NCBI GenBank assembly: GCA_023437305.1
Contig: JAEZGN010000007.1
Span: 197,628 to 261,627 of the forward strand
Direction: 5' to 3'
From: Bacteroidota bacterium
GTDB taxonomy: Bacteria; Bacteroidota; Bacteroidia; Bacteroidales; Dysgonomonadaceae
DNA length: 64,000 nucleotides
Shown here: positions 44,072 to 53,022 of the stretch, piece by piece
Layout of the letters: each line of letters begins with the position of its first letter
Numbering within the stretch: the stretch's first letter is position 1
The notes under the pieces: model-generated
What the model saw: only the letters and a program-made list of their open reading frames with translations
The model's database searches: none
What the model was told of the DNA's origin: nothing
Translations under genes and position numbers: made by a program

Positions 44072-44093
44072 GCGATAAATTATTATATATTTG
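44065..44093 (+). promoter_or_regulatory. Promoter of the DUF2975/XRE operon
   Basis: TTG (44065-44067), 18-nt spacer, TATATTTG (44086-44093). The ATG is 43 nt downstream. Confidence 0.65.
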
Positions 44094-44135
44094 CAGGTAA
44101 TTATTTAGTGATTAGTCTATAATTAAAAAATCATT

Positions 44136-44618
44136 ATGAAAAGAATTTCAATCGTTTTTCTTCAGATAGTAGTTGTTTTGATCGGTCTCGGGACTCTTAC
44201 CCTTATGCTTTGGGAGCCTCATCTTGAAGGCCGAAATGTAAATGCTACACTCTTTGATATTTACTTCAAAGATCCATTCTTGGCATACGCGTATATCGCA
44301 TCTATTTCTTTCTTTGCAGTGTTGTATCAAACATTTAAGCTTTTAGGATACATCGGACAAAACAAAGTATTCTCACTAAACTCTGTTAGATCTTTGCGAA
44401 CAATAAAATATAGTGCAATAATTCTGATTGCTTTTATTCTTGGCGCAGAAGTTTACTTTTTTATATTTGAGCGCGGAAAGGATGATATTGCCGGTGGAGT
44501 TGCTATGGGGCTTTTAATGATTTTTGTTTCAGTTGTAATCGCGACTGCTGCGGCTGTGGGTGAAAGAGTTTTACAAAATGGAGTAGATATAAAGTCTGAA
44601 AATGACTTAACAATTTAA
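44136..44618 (+). CDS. DUF2975 membrane protein
   Basis: This 160-residue protein has four predicted membrane helices (about 7-25, 48-68, 90-112 and 125-146) and little else. It fits the DUF2975 family, which is often encoded next to a small XRE regulator (YozG-like), as here with a 12-nt gap. The function is unknown; a membrane sensor or immunity-like partner has been suggested by context only. Regulation is probably through the palindrome at 44048-44071. Confidence 0.8.
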   Translation: MKRISIVFLQIVVVLIGLGTLTLMLWEPHLEGRNVNATLFDIYFKDPFLAYAYIASISFFAVLYQTFKLLGYIGQNKVFSLNSVRSLRTIKYSAIILIAFILGAEVYFFIFERGKDDIAGGVAMGLLMIFVSVVIATAAAVGERVLQNGVDIKSENDLTI

Positions 44619-44630
44619 AGAACAAAAAAA

Positions 44631-44843
44631 TTGGCAATTATAATCAACATAGACGTGATGCTTGCAAAGCGAAAGATGAGTGTCACCGAGCTTACAGAGA
44701 AAGTCGGAATAACGATGGCTAATATCTCAATATTGAAAAATGGAAAAGCGAAAGCAATTCGACTATCTACTTTAGAGTCGATCTGCAAGGCTTTGGACTG
44801 TCAGCCAGGAGATATTATAGAATATAAGGACGACGCACAGTAA
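44631..44843 (+). CDS. Small XRE/Cro-type transcriptional regulator
   Basis: This 70-residue protein is almost entirely a helix-turn-helix (MSVTELTEKVGITMANISIL, then KNGKAKAIRLSTLESICKAL) with the YozG-like ending CQPGDIIEYKDDAQ. The start appears to be TTG at 44631 (AIIINIDVMLAKRK), which fits the family N-terminus; an ATG at codon 9 would truncate it. It pairs with the DUF2975 gene and is a candidate ligand of the 24-bp palindrome upstream. Confidence 0.87.
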   Translation: MAIIINIDVMLAKRKMSVTELTEKVGITMANISILKNGKAKAIRLSTLESICKALDCQPGDIIEYKDDAQ

Positions 44844-44971
44844 GGAGGTATGTTTCCTGTTTGTTAGGCTTATGCTTTCAATAAACGTTTGAAGTAGGCT
44901 AACATCCTATGAGCTTTTCTTTTGCTTTATACATTAAATTTGGTTTTGCTACCGTTGCAAAATCTTTTTTC

Positions 44972-44979
44972 TATATTTG
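44972..44979 (+). promoter_or_regulatory. -7 element for ssb
   Basis: TATATTTG, consensus, 30 nt before the ssb ATG. A TTG at 44946-44948 is 23 nt upstream, slightly far. Confidence 0.45.
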
Positions 44980-45009
44980 TGTATCTATAGTTAAAAAATA
45001 TTTCAGAAT

Positions 45010-45474
45010 ATGTCGATAAATAAAGTAATACTGGTAGGAAATGTAGGGAAAGACCCCGATGTAAAATATTTTGATAACGGGAGCGTTGTTGCTAACTTTA
45101 CGTTGGCTACTACCGAAAGAGGATACACTGCTGCAAACGGAACTCAAATACCTGACCGTACAGAATGGCATAATATTGTCTGTTGGCGTGGCTTGGCTAA
45201 AGTAGCAGAACAGTTTGTGAGAAAAGGAACTCAGGTATATGTGGAAGGAAAGATTCGTTCGCGCACCTACGATGATGCCAATGGGGTAAAACGTTACGTT
45301 AACGAGATATATGCAGACAATCTGGAACTACTGGGAAGCCGCAAGCGTGAAGGTGGAGACTCTCCTGCCGGCTATGGATCTCCTACGGGTTATGGTTCGG
45401 ATAACACGCCGTCTGAGAATACAGGATATCAAACTCCTCCAATGATGGGAGAGGAAGATGACCTGCCATTCTGA
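45010..45474 (+). CDS. ssb: Single-stranded DNA-binding protein
   Basis: This 154-residue protein has an OB-fold domain (SINKVILVGNVGKDPDVKYF, then TEWHNIVCWRGLAKVAEQFV and GKIRSRTYDD). A Gly/Ser/Pro/Tyr-rich linker and the acidic tip EEDDLPF, which recruits repair and replication partners, complete it. It coats single-stranded DNA. It is followed by gldD, an order known in Bacteroidetes. Confidence 0.95.
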   Translation: MSINKVILVGNVGKDPDVKYFDNGSVVANFTLATTERGYTAANGTQIPDRTEWHNIVCWRGLAKVAEQFVRKGTQVYVEGKIRSRTYDDANGVKRYVNEIYADNLELLGSRKREGGDSPAGYGSPTGYGSDNTPSENTGYQTPPMMGEEDDLPF

Positions 45475-45539
45475 TTTAGAAACAGAAAGATATGATAATG
45501 ACTTTCTTTGAGGAAGTGTATAGAATAAAATATAAAACT

Positions 45540-45588
45540 GAACAGATTAAGTAGAATAGTAGCCACTGTTTGATTAATCTGTTCTTTG
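45540..45588 (+). terminator. ssb terminator
   Basis: Perfect 11-bp arms GAACAGATTAA (45540-45550) and TTAATCTGTTC (45574-45584), 23-nt loop, then TTTG. It ends just before gldD. Confidence 0.6.
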
Positions 45589-45598
45589 TATTGTTGCG

Positions 45599-46162
45599 AT
45601 GAAAATATTTAGTATCCTTTTTCTTGCTTGTGCATTTGCTTTAAGTTCTTGTAGCGAATATACCCCTAAGCCTATTGGATATGCTCGTATAGAAAAGGAC
45701 GTTGCTGATACGGTCAGATTACATGGCTCCAACTTCTCTTTTTTATACTCCTCACTTGCAAAAATAGAATACTTGAAGCCCGAAGTTAAAAATGAAGTTT
45801 GGTTCAATATTTATTATCCGACATACAAAGCAAAAGTTTATTGTACCTATATCCCTACTAATAATAAAGAATTATCTAAAATGCTTGATGATAGTCATCA
45901 ATTGGCATATAGCCATGCGGTGAGGGCGGAGAGTATATCCCAAACACAATTTTCTGATTCGCTAAAACATTTATCAGGCCTGATATATGACATCAAGGGC
46001 TCTGTTGCATCTCCTATCCAATTTTATGTAACCAATAATTCTTCAAAATTTCTGAGAGGTGCGTTATATTTTGATGATGTTGTTAAATCCGACTCAGTCG
46101 CTCCTGTCGTTGCCTTTTTACGTGACGATATTGTTCGCATGATGGAGTCATTGCAATGGTAG
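45599..46162 (+). CDS. gldD: GldD-family lipoprotein
   Basis: This 187-residue protein has a lipoprotein signal (ACAFALSSC) and the diagnostic YTPKPIGYARIEKD just after the lipid cysteine. The body matches the GldD family throughout, as in VWFNIYYPTYKAKVYCTYIP. GldD is needed for gliding and type IX secretion in Flavobacterium, yet it is kept in many non-gliding Bacteroidetes. The usual partner gldE is missing between ssb and gldD here. An inner- or outer-leaflet periplasmic role is likely. Confidence 0.88.
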   Translation: MKIFSILFLACAFALSSCSEYTPKPIGYARIEKDVADTVRLHGSNFSFLYSSLAKIEYLKPEVKNEVWFNIYYPTYKAKVYCTYIPTNNKELSKMLDDSHQLAYSHAVRAESISQTQFSDSLKHLSGLIYDIKGSVASPIQFYVTNNSSKFLRGALYFDDVVKSDSVAPVVAFLRDDIVRMMESLQW

Positions 46163-46169
46163 GGTAATA

Positions 46170-47660
46170 ATGGAAATTAGAAATAAAAAAAGGAAAGTTT
46201 CTTGTGTTTATATCCTGCTTTTTGCGATAGGTATTGGCCTGTTCACTTACCTCGACTTTACAGATATAGCCATGCCTTATGATGATGCATACTCGGTATT
46301 TATGCTGAAATCGTCATACACTGATATCGCAAAAATTACCGCAGAAGATGTTCATCCGCCCTTCTATTATTGGGGGCTCAAAGCATTCAGCTCAATCTTC
46401 GGAGACACTATCTTTTTATTAAGGTTTTTTTCTGCATTGGGTATATTTGCTACATTCTTGCTGGGGTATTTCCCTATAAGGAAACAATTTGGAGATAGAG
46501 TGGCACTTATATTTATCTCTCTTCTTATCATGTTCCCCGTTACGCAATATTTGGTAACAGATATACGGATGTACTCGTGGACTATGTTTTTTGTATTGGC
46601 TTGTGCTATTTGTGGCTATAAGATTTACTCAGAAGGTTATTTCCGAAATTGGGTGTTGTTTCTAATAACCGCACTTTGTGCTGCCTATTTGCATAACTAT
46701 GGGCTGCTGAGCGTTGTAGGCATTTATATTTTCCTGCTTATATTTTTAGTACATGGAAAGAAGGAGTGGAGGCGTTTGATTTACTGTGGAATAATATTCT
46801 CTGCTTTGTATGCCCCTTGGCTCTTACAACTGATATGGCAGTTTTCAGATGTTGCTAAGGATTATTGGATAAAACCGCTGACATTAAACGATTTGTTTCT
46901 GCACATCTACTATTTTTATTCTCCTAAAGAGATTTGGAGGCCATTTGCCGATTTTTCTAAAATACAAATGATGATAGGACTCATTATTGTGATGAGTATT
47001 CAATTGATAATAACACTCAAAGTTTTGCGTTCGGGGATTAAAGACAGAGATAAAAAGACTTATCTGGCGATCATCTCTTTTCTTGTATTTCTTTTTCCTG
47101 TTTTAATCGCGGCTTTGATTTCAATACTATATGTTCCAATACTGGCAAGCCGTTATATGACATGTTCTTTTGGGCTTTTCGTTTTAAGCTTGGCTTTTAT
47201 TCTTGCCAAGGCATACGAGTATCCGGCTTATAGAAGGTTAACAAATGTATTCTTTGTGTTAATGGTTTTTGTAGGGGGAGTTCGCGTATATTCAGGAGTA
47301 AAATATTACAACGAAACAGAATCCTTATACCACAAAATACGCGAGTTTACTACCTGTAATGGAGAAAAACAGATGCTTGTCGCCGCCGATTCTTCTTACT
47401 CGGTAATGCCGCGTTTACAGATTATTGTTCCCGACAGTCATTTTTTCATTTTAAATAGAACGGTTGAGAAAGATTTCAGACCTTTTGTGTTTCAAGAAAT
47501 AGATTCTATCCCTCTTTGCGATTTTATTTTCGTACACCATGAGCCAAAAGGAGTGAGTGCAGACTTTAGGAAATACCAACAACAGCTATCCGAACATTAT
47601 GTCTTCTCAGACAGCTTACAGGCTTTGGATTCTTATTTTTATAAGCTTAAATTGAGATAG
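46170..47660 (+). CDS. GT39/ArnT-like membrane glycosyltransferase
   Basis: This 496-residue protein has about ten to twelve membrane helices and the GT-C first-loop acidic motif (MPYDDAYSVFMLKSS). The following periplasmic loop carries VHPPFYYWGLKAFSSIFGD, and the segment LLRFFSALGIFATFLLGYFP is typical of the PMT_2 family. It probably moves a sugar from a polyprenyl-phosphate donor to lipid or protein in the periplasm. It starts 7 nt after gldD and is likely co-transcribed. Its stop codon lies 1 nt from that of the opposing gene. Confidence 0.85.
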   Translation: MEIRNKKRKVSCVYILLFAIGIGLFTYLDFTDIAMPYDDAYSVFMLKSSYTDIAKITAEDVHPPFYYWGLKAFSSIFGDTIFLLRFFSALGIFATFLLGYFPIRKQFGDRVALIFISLLIMFPVTQYLVTDIRMYSWTMFFVLACAICGYKIYSEGYFRNWVLFLITALCAAYLHNYGLLSVVGIYIFLLIFLVHGKKEWRRLIYCGIIFSALYAPWLLQLIWQFSDVAKDYWIKPLTLNDLFLHIYYFYSPKEIWRPFADFSKIQMMIGLIIVMSIQLIITLKVLRSGIKDRDKKTYLAIISFLVFLFPVLIAALISILYVPILASRYMTCSFGLFVLSLAFILAKAYEYPAYRRLTNVFFVLMVFVGGVRVYSGVKYYNETESLYHKIREFTTCNGEKQMLVAADSSYSVMPRLQIIVPDSHFFILNRTVEKDFRPFVFQEIDSIPLCDFIFVHHEPKGVSADFRKYQQQLSEHYVFSDSLQALDSYFYKLKLR

Positions 47661-47661
47661 G

Positions 47662-48477
47662 TTAATAGTCGTCATAATAAGTGGTGTTCTCAGGTTCGCC
47701 GTATAGTACACCAACTACTATCAGGCCGGCTCCGCCTATAATTCCCAATGTTGTATATATGGCATCATTGTTGGCGGGTTTTTCTACATAGAATAGATCT
47801 CCACGGTCTAGTAATTGTTCAAACATCTCAGATGGCTTTGCTTCTGTTCGTATCAGGCTCGACAAATAGAAGTCTTGCTCAAAGACCATTGGTTTATCGG
47901 GTTGAGAATAAATTGTCAGATAACTTTTAAAAGCCAAAGGAGTATCGGTTTGGTCAAAGTCACGTCTTCCAATTTTTAAAGCGACGTCACCTTGTCCTCC
48001 CATTGTTGCATTCTTGTAACTTTTCTTATTTATATGATCAAACTTGGGGCTTAAGATCAAAGGTATTTCACTTACCATTGTTTGCGGAGGAATAAAACTC
48101 ACACTCTTTGGGAGCGAAGCAGTTCCGCTAAAGTTGCCCCATGAGGATATATTATTGTTGACAACACTATCCCAATCTCCCGAGTAACTAATTTCTTCTC
48201 CCGAATATGTCGTTGCTACGTTGTCTATGATAAGTGCAGATTTGCCCCAGTCTACATATAATGGCTTATCAGATTTATTGAATACCGTAATTTGTACCGG
48301 ACCATCCTGCCCCTTAAAACAATAAGCAATCCACAGACTATCTGTTTCTAAAAGAAAATCTCCATTATCTACTTTTTCTACATACTCGTTAGGTGTGTTT
48401 AGGGTAGAGTAGAAAAATGTAGAACTACATGATGAGAATATTAAAATTGTAGATAATGTAAAAAACAAGTATTTCAT
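47662..48477 (-). CDS. Lipoprotein of unknown function
   Basis: This 271-residue protein has a lipobox (ILIFSSCSS) and a beta-rich body. Near the C-terminus a hydrophobic Gly-rich helix (TLGIIGGAGLIVVGVLYG) is followed by a short acidic tail, so it may carry a second membrane contact. I do not recognise the family. It converges with the GT39-like gene without space for a terminator. Confidence 0.75.
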   Translation of the reverse strand: MKYLFFTLSTILIFSSCSSTFFYSTLNTPNEYVEKVDNGDFLLETDSLWIAYCFKGQDGPVQITVFNKSDKPLYVDWGKSALIIDNVATTYSGEEISYSGDWDSVVNNNISSWGNFSGTASLPKSVSFIPPQTMVSEIPLILSPKFDHINKKSYKNATMGGQGDVALKIGRRDFDQTDTPLAFKSYLTIYSQPDKPMVFEQDFYLSSLIRTEAKPSEMFEQLLDRGDLFYVEKPANNDAIYTTLGIIGGAGLIVVGVLYGEPENTTYYDDY

Positions 48478-48627
48478 CTGGATTTATTTTTTTGTATTCT
48501 ATATTCGGTATCAAAAGGCTATTAGAGAATGGCTGCTCTCTTTGAGATAAAGGTACAAAAGATATTAACACAAGCAATATGTTTGAAAAAATATTAGCAG
48601 GTACTTTTTCCCTCTTTTTATAAAAAA

Positions 48628-48652
48628 GAGGTTGCAGTTATTTGCTGCAACC
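48628..48652 (-). terminator. Terminator of the solitary exbD gene
   Basis: GGTTGCAG (48630-48637) pairs with CTGCAACC (48645-48652); on the minus strand it is followed by TCTTTTTTATA. Confidence 0.8.
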
Positions 48653-48688
48653 CCATACTGATATTATATATATATGTGTAAGGAATAA

Positions 48689-49321
48689 CTATTCAGTTCT
48701 GTCGGCCATGGTGGTTAATTTACCCTTTGTTTTCAGGTTTTCCATCAGTATCTTGTCGCCATCTTCAAGATCTACAATAGTGTATTTTCCAACTCCGCAT
48801 ATTTGCATTTCATCGAGAGCGTCTACCAGATTTTTATAATTGGATTTTTCTGTTGGCTTTATCAAAACAATGAGTCCGTCCTTTGATTTTTTTACATCGC
48901 TAGACATCTCTTTAAACTCCTTTTCGGTGATTTGTTTTTTATAACGCTTTTGTCTCAACTCTTTTATCTTAGACATGTTTACATTGTTTCGGGTTAGCAA
49001 CATCTCGCGTAAACCAAGAGTGTTTGTTTCTTTCAACGATGTATAATCTTCATAATTAGCTAAGCCTTCATAATAGTAGACCTTGTCGTTCTCTCCCAAA
49101 ATTACTGTTACAGATTTTGAGTCGGGCACCGGTTGTTCCCCCTTATCTGTTGGCATAGCTACATCCATTATTTGAGGAATGCTTAATGTTGTGCAAAACA
49201 TGAAGAATGTAATCAGTAAAAGATTCATGTCTACCATCGGAGTAAAGTCTACTCTTAATATCTTGCGTTCAGGTCTGCCTTTTTTAGTTTCGCTCTTACC
49301 TGTAGTATCTATGTTAGCCAT
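48689..49321 (-). CDS. Long ExbD/TolR-like protein, no ExbB neighbour
   Basis: This 210-residue protein has the ExbD helix with the conserved Asp (VDFTPMVDMNLLLITFFMFC). Its periplasmic part is about 70 residues longer than that of the other ExbD here. The extra part (about 95-160) is Lys/Glu-rich and helical (KIKELRQKRYKKQITEKEFK). No exbB, tolQ or second exbD lies beside it; it is alone between a terminator and a divergent gene. In Bacteroidetes such proteins usually form part of exbB-exbD-exbD-tonB sets, so it may borrow another ExbB. Confidence 0.87.
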   Translation of the reverse strand: MANIDTTGKSETKKGRPERKILRVDFTPMVDMNLLLITFFMFCTTLSIPQIMDVAMPTDKGEQPVPDSKSVTVILGENDKVYYYEGLANYEDYTSLKETNTLGLREMLLTRNNVNMSKIKELRQKRYKKQITEKEFKEMSSDVKKSKDGLIVLIKPTEKSNYKNLVDALDEMQICGVGKYTIVDLEDGDKILMENLKTKGKLTTMADRTE

Positions 49322-49420
49322 AATATTTATTCTTTAAGAGGTTAAACATCTATTTTTACTTAATAGAGATAACAGATGTTGAATTTCCATAAATTACTAT
49401 GACTTTTTTTTTAGATAAAT

Positions 49421-49428
49421 TATCTTTG
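49421..49428 (+). promoter_or_regulatory. -7 element for the LtaS-like gene
   Basis: TATCTTTG, consensus, 26 nt before the ATG at 49455; no -33 TTG in place. Confidence 0.4.
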
Positions 49429-49454
49429 TGCCTCATCCAATCTTTTAGATCCAA

Positions 49455-51278
49455 ATGAAGCAAAGAATAATCCTATATTTGACTGTATTTTTCTATTTCG
49501 TTCTTTTATTCCTTATCGGCAAAATTCTGTTTGCTTTTGTCCATGCCTCTTTGGGTGGAGGTGTTTCGGCAAAAGATATGCTTGAAATACTATATAATGG
49601 TTTGCCTCTCGATCTGTCGATGAGTGGATACCTCACAGTGCTTCCAACTCTTATACTTATTGCTTCTATTTGGATTAAACCCAAATTTACAGTACGGGCA
49701 TACAATATTTACTTTGGGATTATATTGTTGTTGATAGCAATAATAACGGTTGTCGATCTTGTTGTATATCCATATTGGGGATTTCACTTCGACTCTACGG
49801 TTTTTCTTTATCTGAAAAAGCCAAAAGAAACTTTTGCAAGTGCCTCTGTTCTCGACTTCGTATTTGGCATACTGGGTATGGCTATATATTTTGTAGTATC
49901 TTACCTGGGATATATCTATATTATAAGAAAGCAAGTACTTAATTTTACGGTTCCAAAGAGTATCGCTAAATCTTGTATTGTGCTCGTGGTTCTGCTGGCA
50001 GTACTCTTTCTTCCTATCAGGGGTGGGGTCACAGTTTCTACGATGAATATAGGTAAGGTGTACTATAGCGACAATATGTTCTTTAACCATGCTGCTATTA
50101 ACCCCGAATTCAACCTCATGTCATCATTCTTTAAGTCTGATAATTTTGCTTCACAGTATCAATTTTATGATAAAAAAGAGGCTGAAAAGGTATTTGGGCA
50201 ACTAAATTCTCAGCCTGAAAGTGATAGTATTCCAAGATTATTGAAAACTGATAGGCCCAATATTATATTGTTTATTCTCGAGAGTTTTTCTGCAAATGTG
50301 GCTTTAGATTCTGTCGTTGCTCCTAATATGAGTCGCTATGCGAAGGAAGGCGTGTTCTTCAAAAACTTCTACGCTAATAGCTTCCGTACCGACCGAGGAC
50401 TTGTTTCTATTCTGAGCGGATATCCTGCACACCCTACTGTGGCTATCATGAAATATCCGCAAAAGACAGGAACGTTAGCTACTATTCCCAAAGCATTGAA
50501 AGATGGAGGCTATAATAATCTCTCTTTTTATTATGGAGGTGATGCTGATTTTGCCAATATGCGTTCTTATTTTGTAGGAGCATGTGGAATAAAAGACATT
50601 GTTTCTGATAAACAGTTCCCTCTGAGTGAACGTCTTACTAAATGGGGTGTTCCTGACAAGTTCCTGATTAACAGGCTGCACGAAGATCTACTCTCAAAAG
50701 AGCAAAGTGAGCCTTACGTCAAAGTTGTGCTAACACTTAGTAGCCATGAGCCATTCGATGTGCCCCGAGCCGGATTTAAAGAACCGTTTCTTGATGCAGT
50801 ACACTATACCGATGAGTGCCTGGGGAACTTCGTAGAACAATTGAAAAAGACAAAACAGTGGGATAACACCTTGATTCTCTTCGTTGCTGACCATGCAATG
50901 CAGTCGTACCCCAAAGGTTTGAGCAATAGCGATCCGGAGCGCTTTCGCATCCCTCTTATATGGATAGGAGGTGCTATAAAACAGCCGGTAACAGTTTCAT
51001 CTTATGCTTCGCAAAATGACATAGCTGCAACTTTGTTGTCTCAGCTAAATTTGAAACACGAAGACTTTAAGTTTAGTAAAAATATACTAAACCCCGAAGG
51101 TAATAAATTTGCATTCTATTCTTATGTCAATGGCTTCAGTATGACAGATTCTACGGGAATGGTGACTTACGATAATGATAAGCAAAGCATTATTCATCAT
51201 AAAGGCGATGTAGTGGATATGAAGAAAAAAGCCAAATCATTTTTTCAGATGATGTATCTTGATTTGGGTAGTAGGTAA
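49455..51278 (+). CDS. LtaS-family sulfatase/phosphoglycerol transferase
   Basis: This 607-residue protein has five N-terminal helices (to about 215) and a periplasmic sulfatase-fold domain. Metal-site motifs are NIILFILESFSANV (Glu), NSFRTDRGLVSIL (catalytic Thr), LSSHEPFD and FVADHAMQS. The family transfers phosphoglycerol or phosphoethanolamine from phospholipids. Bacteroidetes lack lipoteichoic acid, so the acceptor is probably another glycan or lipid. It is divergent from the solitary exbD. Confidence 0.88.
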   Translation: MKQRIILYLTVFFYFVLLFLIGKILFAFVHASLGGGVSAKDMLEILYNGLPLDLSMSGYLTVLPTLILIASIWIKPKFTVRAYNIYFGIILLLIAIITVVDLVVYPYWGFHFDSTVFLYLKKPKETFASASVLDFVFGILGMAIYFVVSYLGYIYIIRKQVLNFTVPKSIAKSCIVLVVLLAVLFLPIRGGVTVSTMNIGKVYYSDNMFFNHAAINPEFNLMSSFFKSDNFASQYQFYDKKEAEKVFGQLNSQPESDSIPRLLKTDRPNIILFILESFSANVALDSVVAPNMSRYAKEGVFFKNFYANSFRTDRGLVSILSGYPAHPTVAIMKYPQKTGTLATIPKALKDGGYNNLSFYYGGDADFANMRSYFVGACGIKDIVSDKQFPLSERLTKWGVPDKFLINRLHEDLLSKEQSEPYVKVVLTLSSHEPFDVPRAGFKEPFLDAVHYTDECLGNFVEQLKKTKQWDNTLILFVADHAMQSYPKGLSNSDPERFRIPLIWIGGAIKQPVTVSSYASQNDIAATLLSQLNLKHEDFKFSKNILNPEGNKFAFYSYVNGFSMTDSTGMVTYDNDKQSIIHHKGDVVDMKKKAKSFFQMMYLDLGSR

Positions 51279-51372
51279 GATTTCTGTTTTTTATTTTGTT
51301 TATACTGAAATGTTTAAACAATGTTTTGTGTCCAAGCGTTATTTATTATAAAACAAAATGGAGGGCTTTAAC

Positions 51373-51843
51373 ATGAGAACAATACTAGTATTGACTGCTA
51401 TCATCATTTTAGGGTTTAGTTGTAAAGCGGGCGACAGCCTGACAAAGCAGCAAGCCATTACTAAGCTGACAGAAAAAATAGAATCTACAAGCTATACTTT
51501 TGTCCCTCAAACGGCTTTACCGATGAGTGGGAAATCAATAAGTTTGAATTACTCGTACTCTCTTAAAGTATCAAAGGATACTATAGATTCTTATCTACCA
51601 TATTTTGGCAGAGCATACACTGCACCAATTTCACCAACGGATGGAGGAATAAAATTTACAAGTAAAGATTTTGACTATTCTATTACAAAAAATAAAAAAG
51701 GTATGTGGGATGTGTCTATAACTACAAAAGATACTCCCCGCAAATACTCTCTCAGCCTCTCTATCGGAGACACCGGATATGCTACCTTGGTAGTGAATGA
51801 AAATAATAGACAGCCAATCTCTTTTTACGGAAAGATAGAATAA
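51373..51843 (+). CDS. DUF4251 lipoprotein
   Basis: This protein of about 156 residues has a lipoprotein signal (MRTILVLTAIIILGFSC) and a DUF4251 body (KIESTSYTFVPQTALPMSGK, then DGGIKFTSKDFDYSITKNKK). The family is common in Bacteroidetes and has no known function. An ATG five codons upstream (51358) is less likely because the signal peptide starts at 51373. Confidence 0.82.
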   Translation: MRTILVLTAIIILGFSCKAGDSLTKQQAITKLTEKIESTSYTFVPQTALPMSGKSISLNYSYSLKVSKDTIDSYLPYFGRAYTAPISPTDGGIKFTSKDFDYSITKNKKGMWDVSITTKDTPRKYSLSLSIGDTGYATLVVNENNRQPISFYGKIE

Positions 51844-51890
51844 TTAATAATATTTCGCTTTGATCAGCCGTTTTTTTAGCATAAAAGTAA

Positions 51891-51898
51891 TATATTTG
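51891..51898 (+). promoter_or_regulatory. -7 element for the lpx operon
   Basis: TATATTTG, consensus, about 62 nt before lpxD. No -33 TTG at normal spacing. Confidence 0.45.
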
Positions 51899-51960
51899 GA
51901 AAATTATTAGTTATTTCGCACCCTTAATAAGGGGTGCCAAATATTTTTTAGTCTATTTTT

Positions 51961-53007
51961 ATGCAAATATCCTTCACTGCAAAGCAGATTGCTACAGTCT
52001 TAAATGGAACTATTGAAGGGGATTCTTCAGTTGAAGTGAATAATTTTTCACGTATAGAAGACGGTAAACCCGGGACATTGACATTTTTAGCAAATCCCAA
52101 ATATACCCATTACATATATACAACAGACGCCAGTATTGTATTGGTGAATAATGATTTTGTAGCAGAACGTCCGATTAAGGCAACGTTGGTGCGTTGTTTT
52201 AATGCTTATGCATCTCTTGCCATATTGTTAGACATGGTAGAGAAAATGAAACCTCAGAAGAAAGGAATAGAAGCAATGTCTTTTGTTGCAAATACTGCTA
52301 AGCTCGGCGAAAATGTATATGTGGGAGCATTCTCATATGTTTCGGAAGGTGCAGTAGTGGGCAATAATTCGAAGATATATCCACAATCTTATATTGGAGA
52401 CAACGTCACAATCGGTGATAATACAATTATCTATCCCGGAGTGAAAATATATCAAGGCTGTATTATCGGCAATAATTGTATCATACACAGTGGTGCGGTT
52501 ATCGGAAGCGATGGCTTTGGTTTTGCACCCGAAGGAGAGATCTATAAAAAGATTCCTCAGATGGGTATTGTACGCATTGAGGATGATGTGGAAATAGGAG
52601 CAAATACAACTATCGATCGCGCCGTGATGGATGCGACTGTTATACATAAAGGGGTTAAGTTAGATAACCTGATTCAGATTGCACATAATGTTGAAGTCGG
52701 AGAAAATACAGTAATGGCGGCTCAGGTCGGCATATCCGGCTCTACTAAAGTCGGTAAACACTGTATGTTTGGCGGACAGGTAGGATTGGGCGGACATATA
52801 ACCATTGGTGATAATGCGAATGTAGGTGCTCAGTCTGGGATAATAAGCAATATTGAACCCAATGCAAAAATACTTGGGGCCCCTGCAATACCAGTGAAAG
52901 ACTTCTTCAGGTCTAGTATCATATTTCCTAAACTACCCGATATGTACAGGCAGTTAGCTCAGTTACAAAAGGAAATTGATGCATTGAAAGCAAATAAACA
53001 TGAATAA
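51961..53007 (+). CDS. lpxD: UDP-3-O-acyl-glucosamine N-acyltransferase
   Basis: This 348-residue enzyme has the N-terminal uridine-binding domain (LTFLANPKYTHYIYTTDASI) and a left-handed beta-helix of hexapeptide repeats. The catalytic histidine lies in NLIQIAHNVEVGENTVMAAQ. It performs the third step of lipid A synthesis. It begins a three-gene lpx operon: lpxC/fabZ follows after 15 nt. Confidence 0.96.
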   Translation: MQISFTAKQIATVLNGTIEGDSSVEVNNFSRIEDGKPGTLTFLANPKYTHYIYTTDASIVLVNNDFVAERPIKATLVRCFNAYASLAILLDMVEKMKPQKKGIEAMSFVANTAKLGENVYVGAFSYVSEGAVVGNNSKIYPQSYIGDNVTIGDNTIIYPGVKIYQGCIIGNNCIIHSGAVIGSDGFGFAPEGEIYKKIPQMGIVRIEDDVEIGANTTIDRAVMDATVIHKGVKLDNLIQIAHNVEVGENTVMAAQVGISGSTKVGKHCMFGGQVGLGGHITIGDNANVGAQSGIISNIEPNAKILGAPAIPVKDFFRSSIIFPKLPDMYRQLAQLQKEIDALKANKHE

Positions 53008-53022
53008 TATATCTTATAAAAA

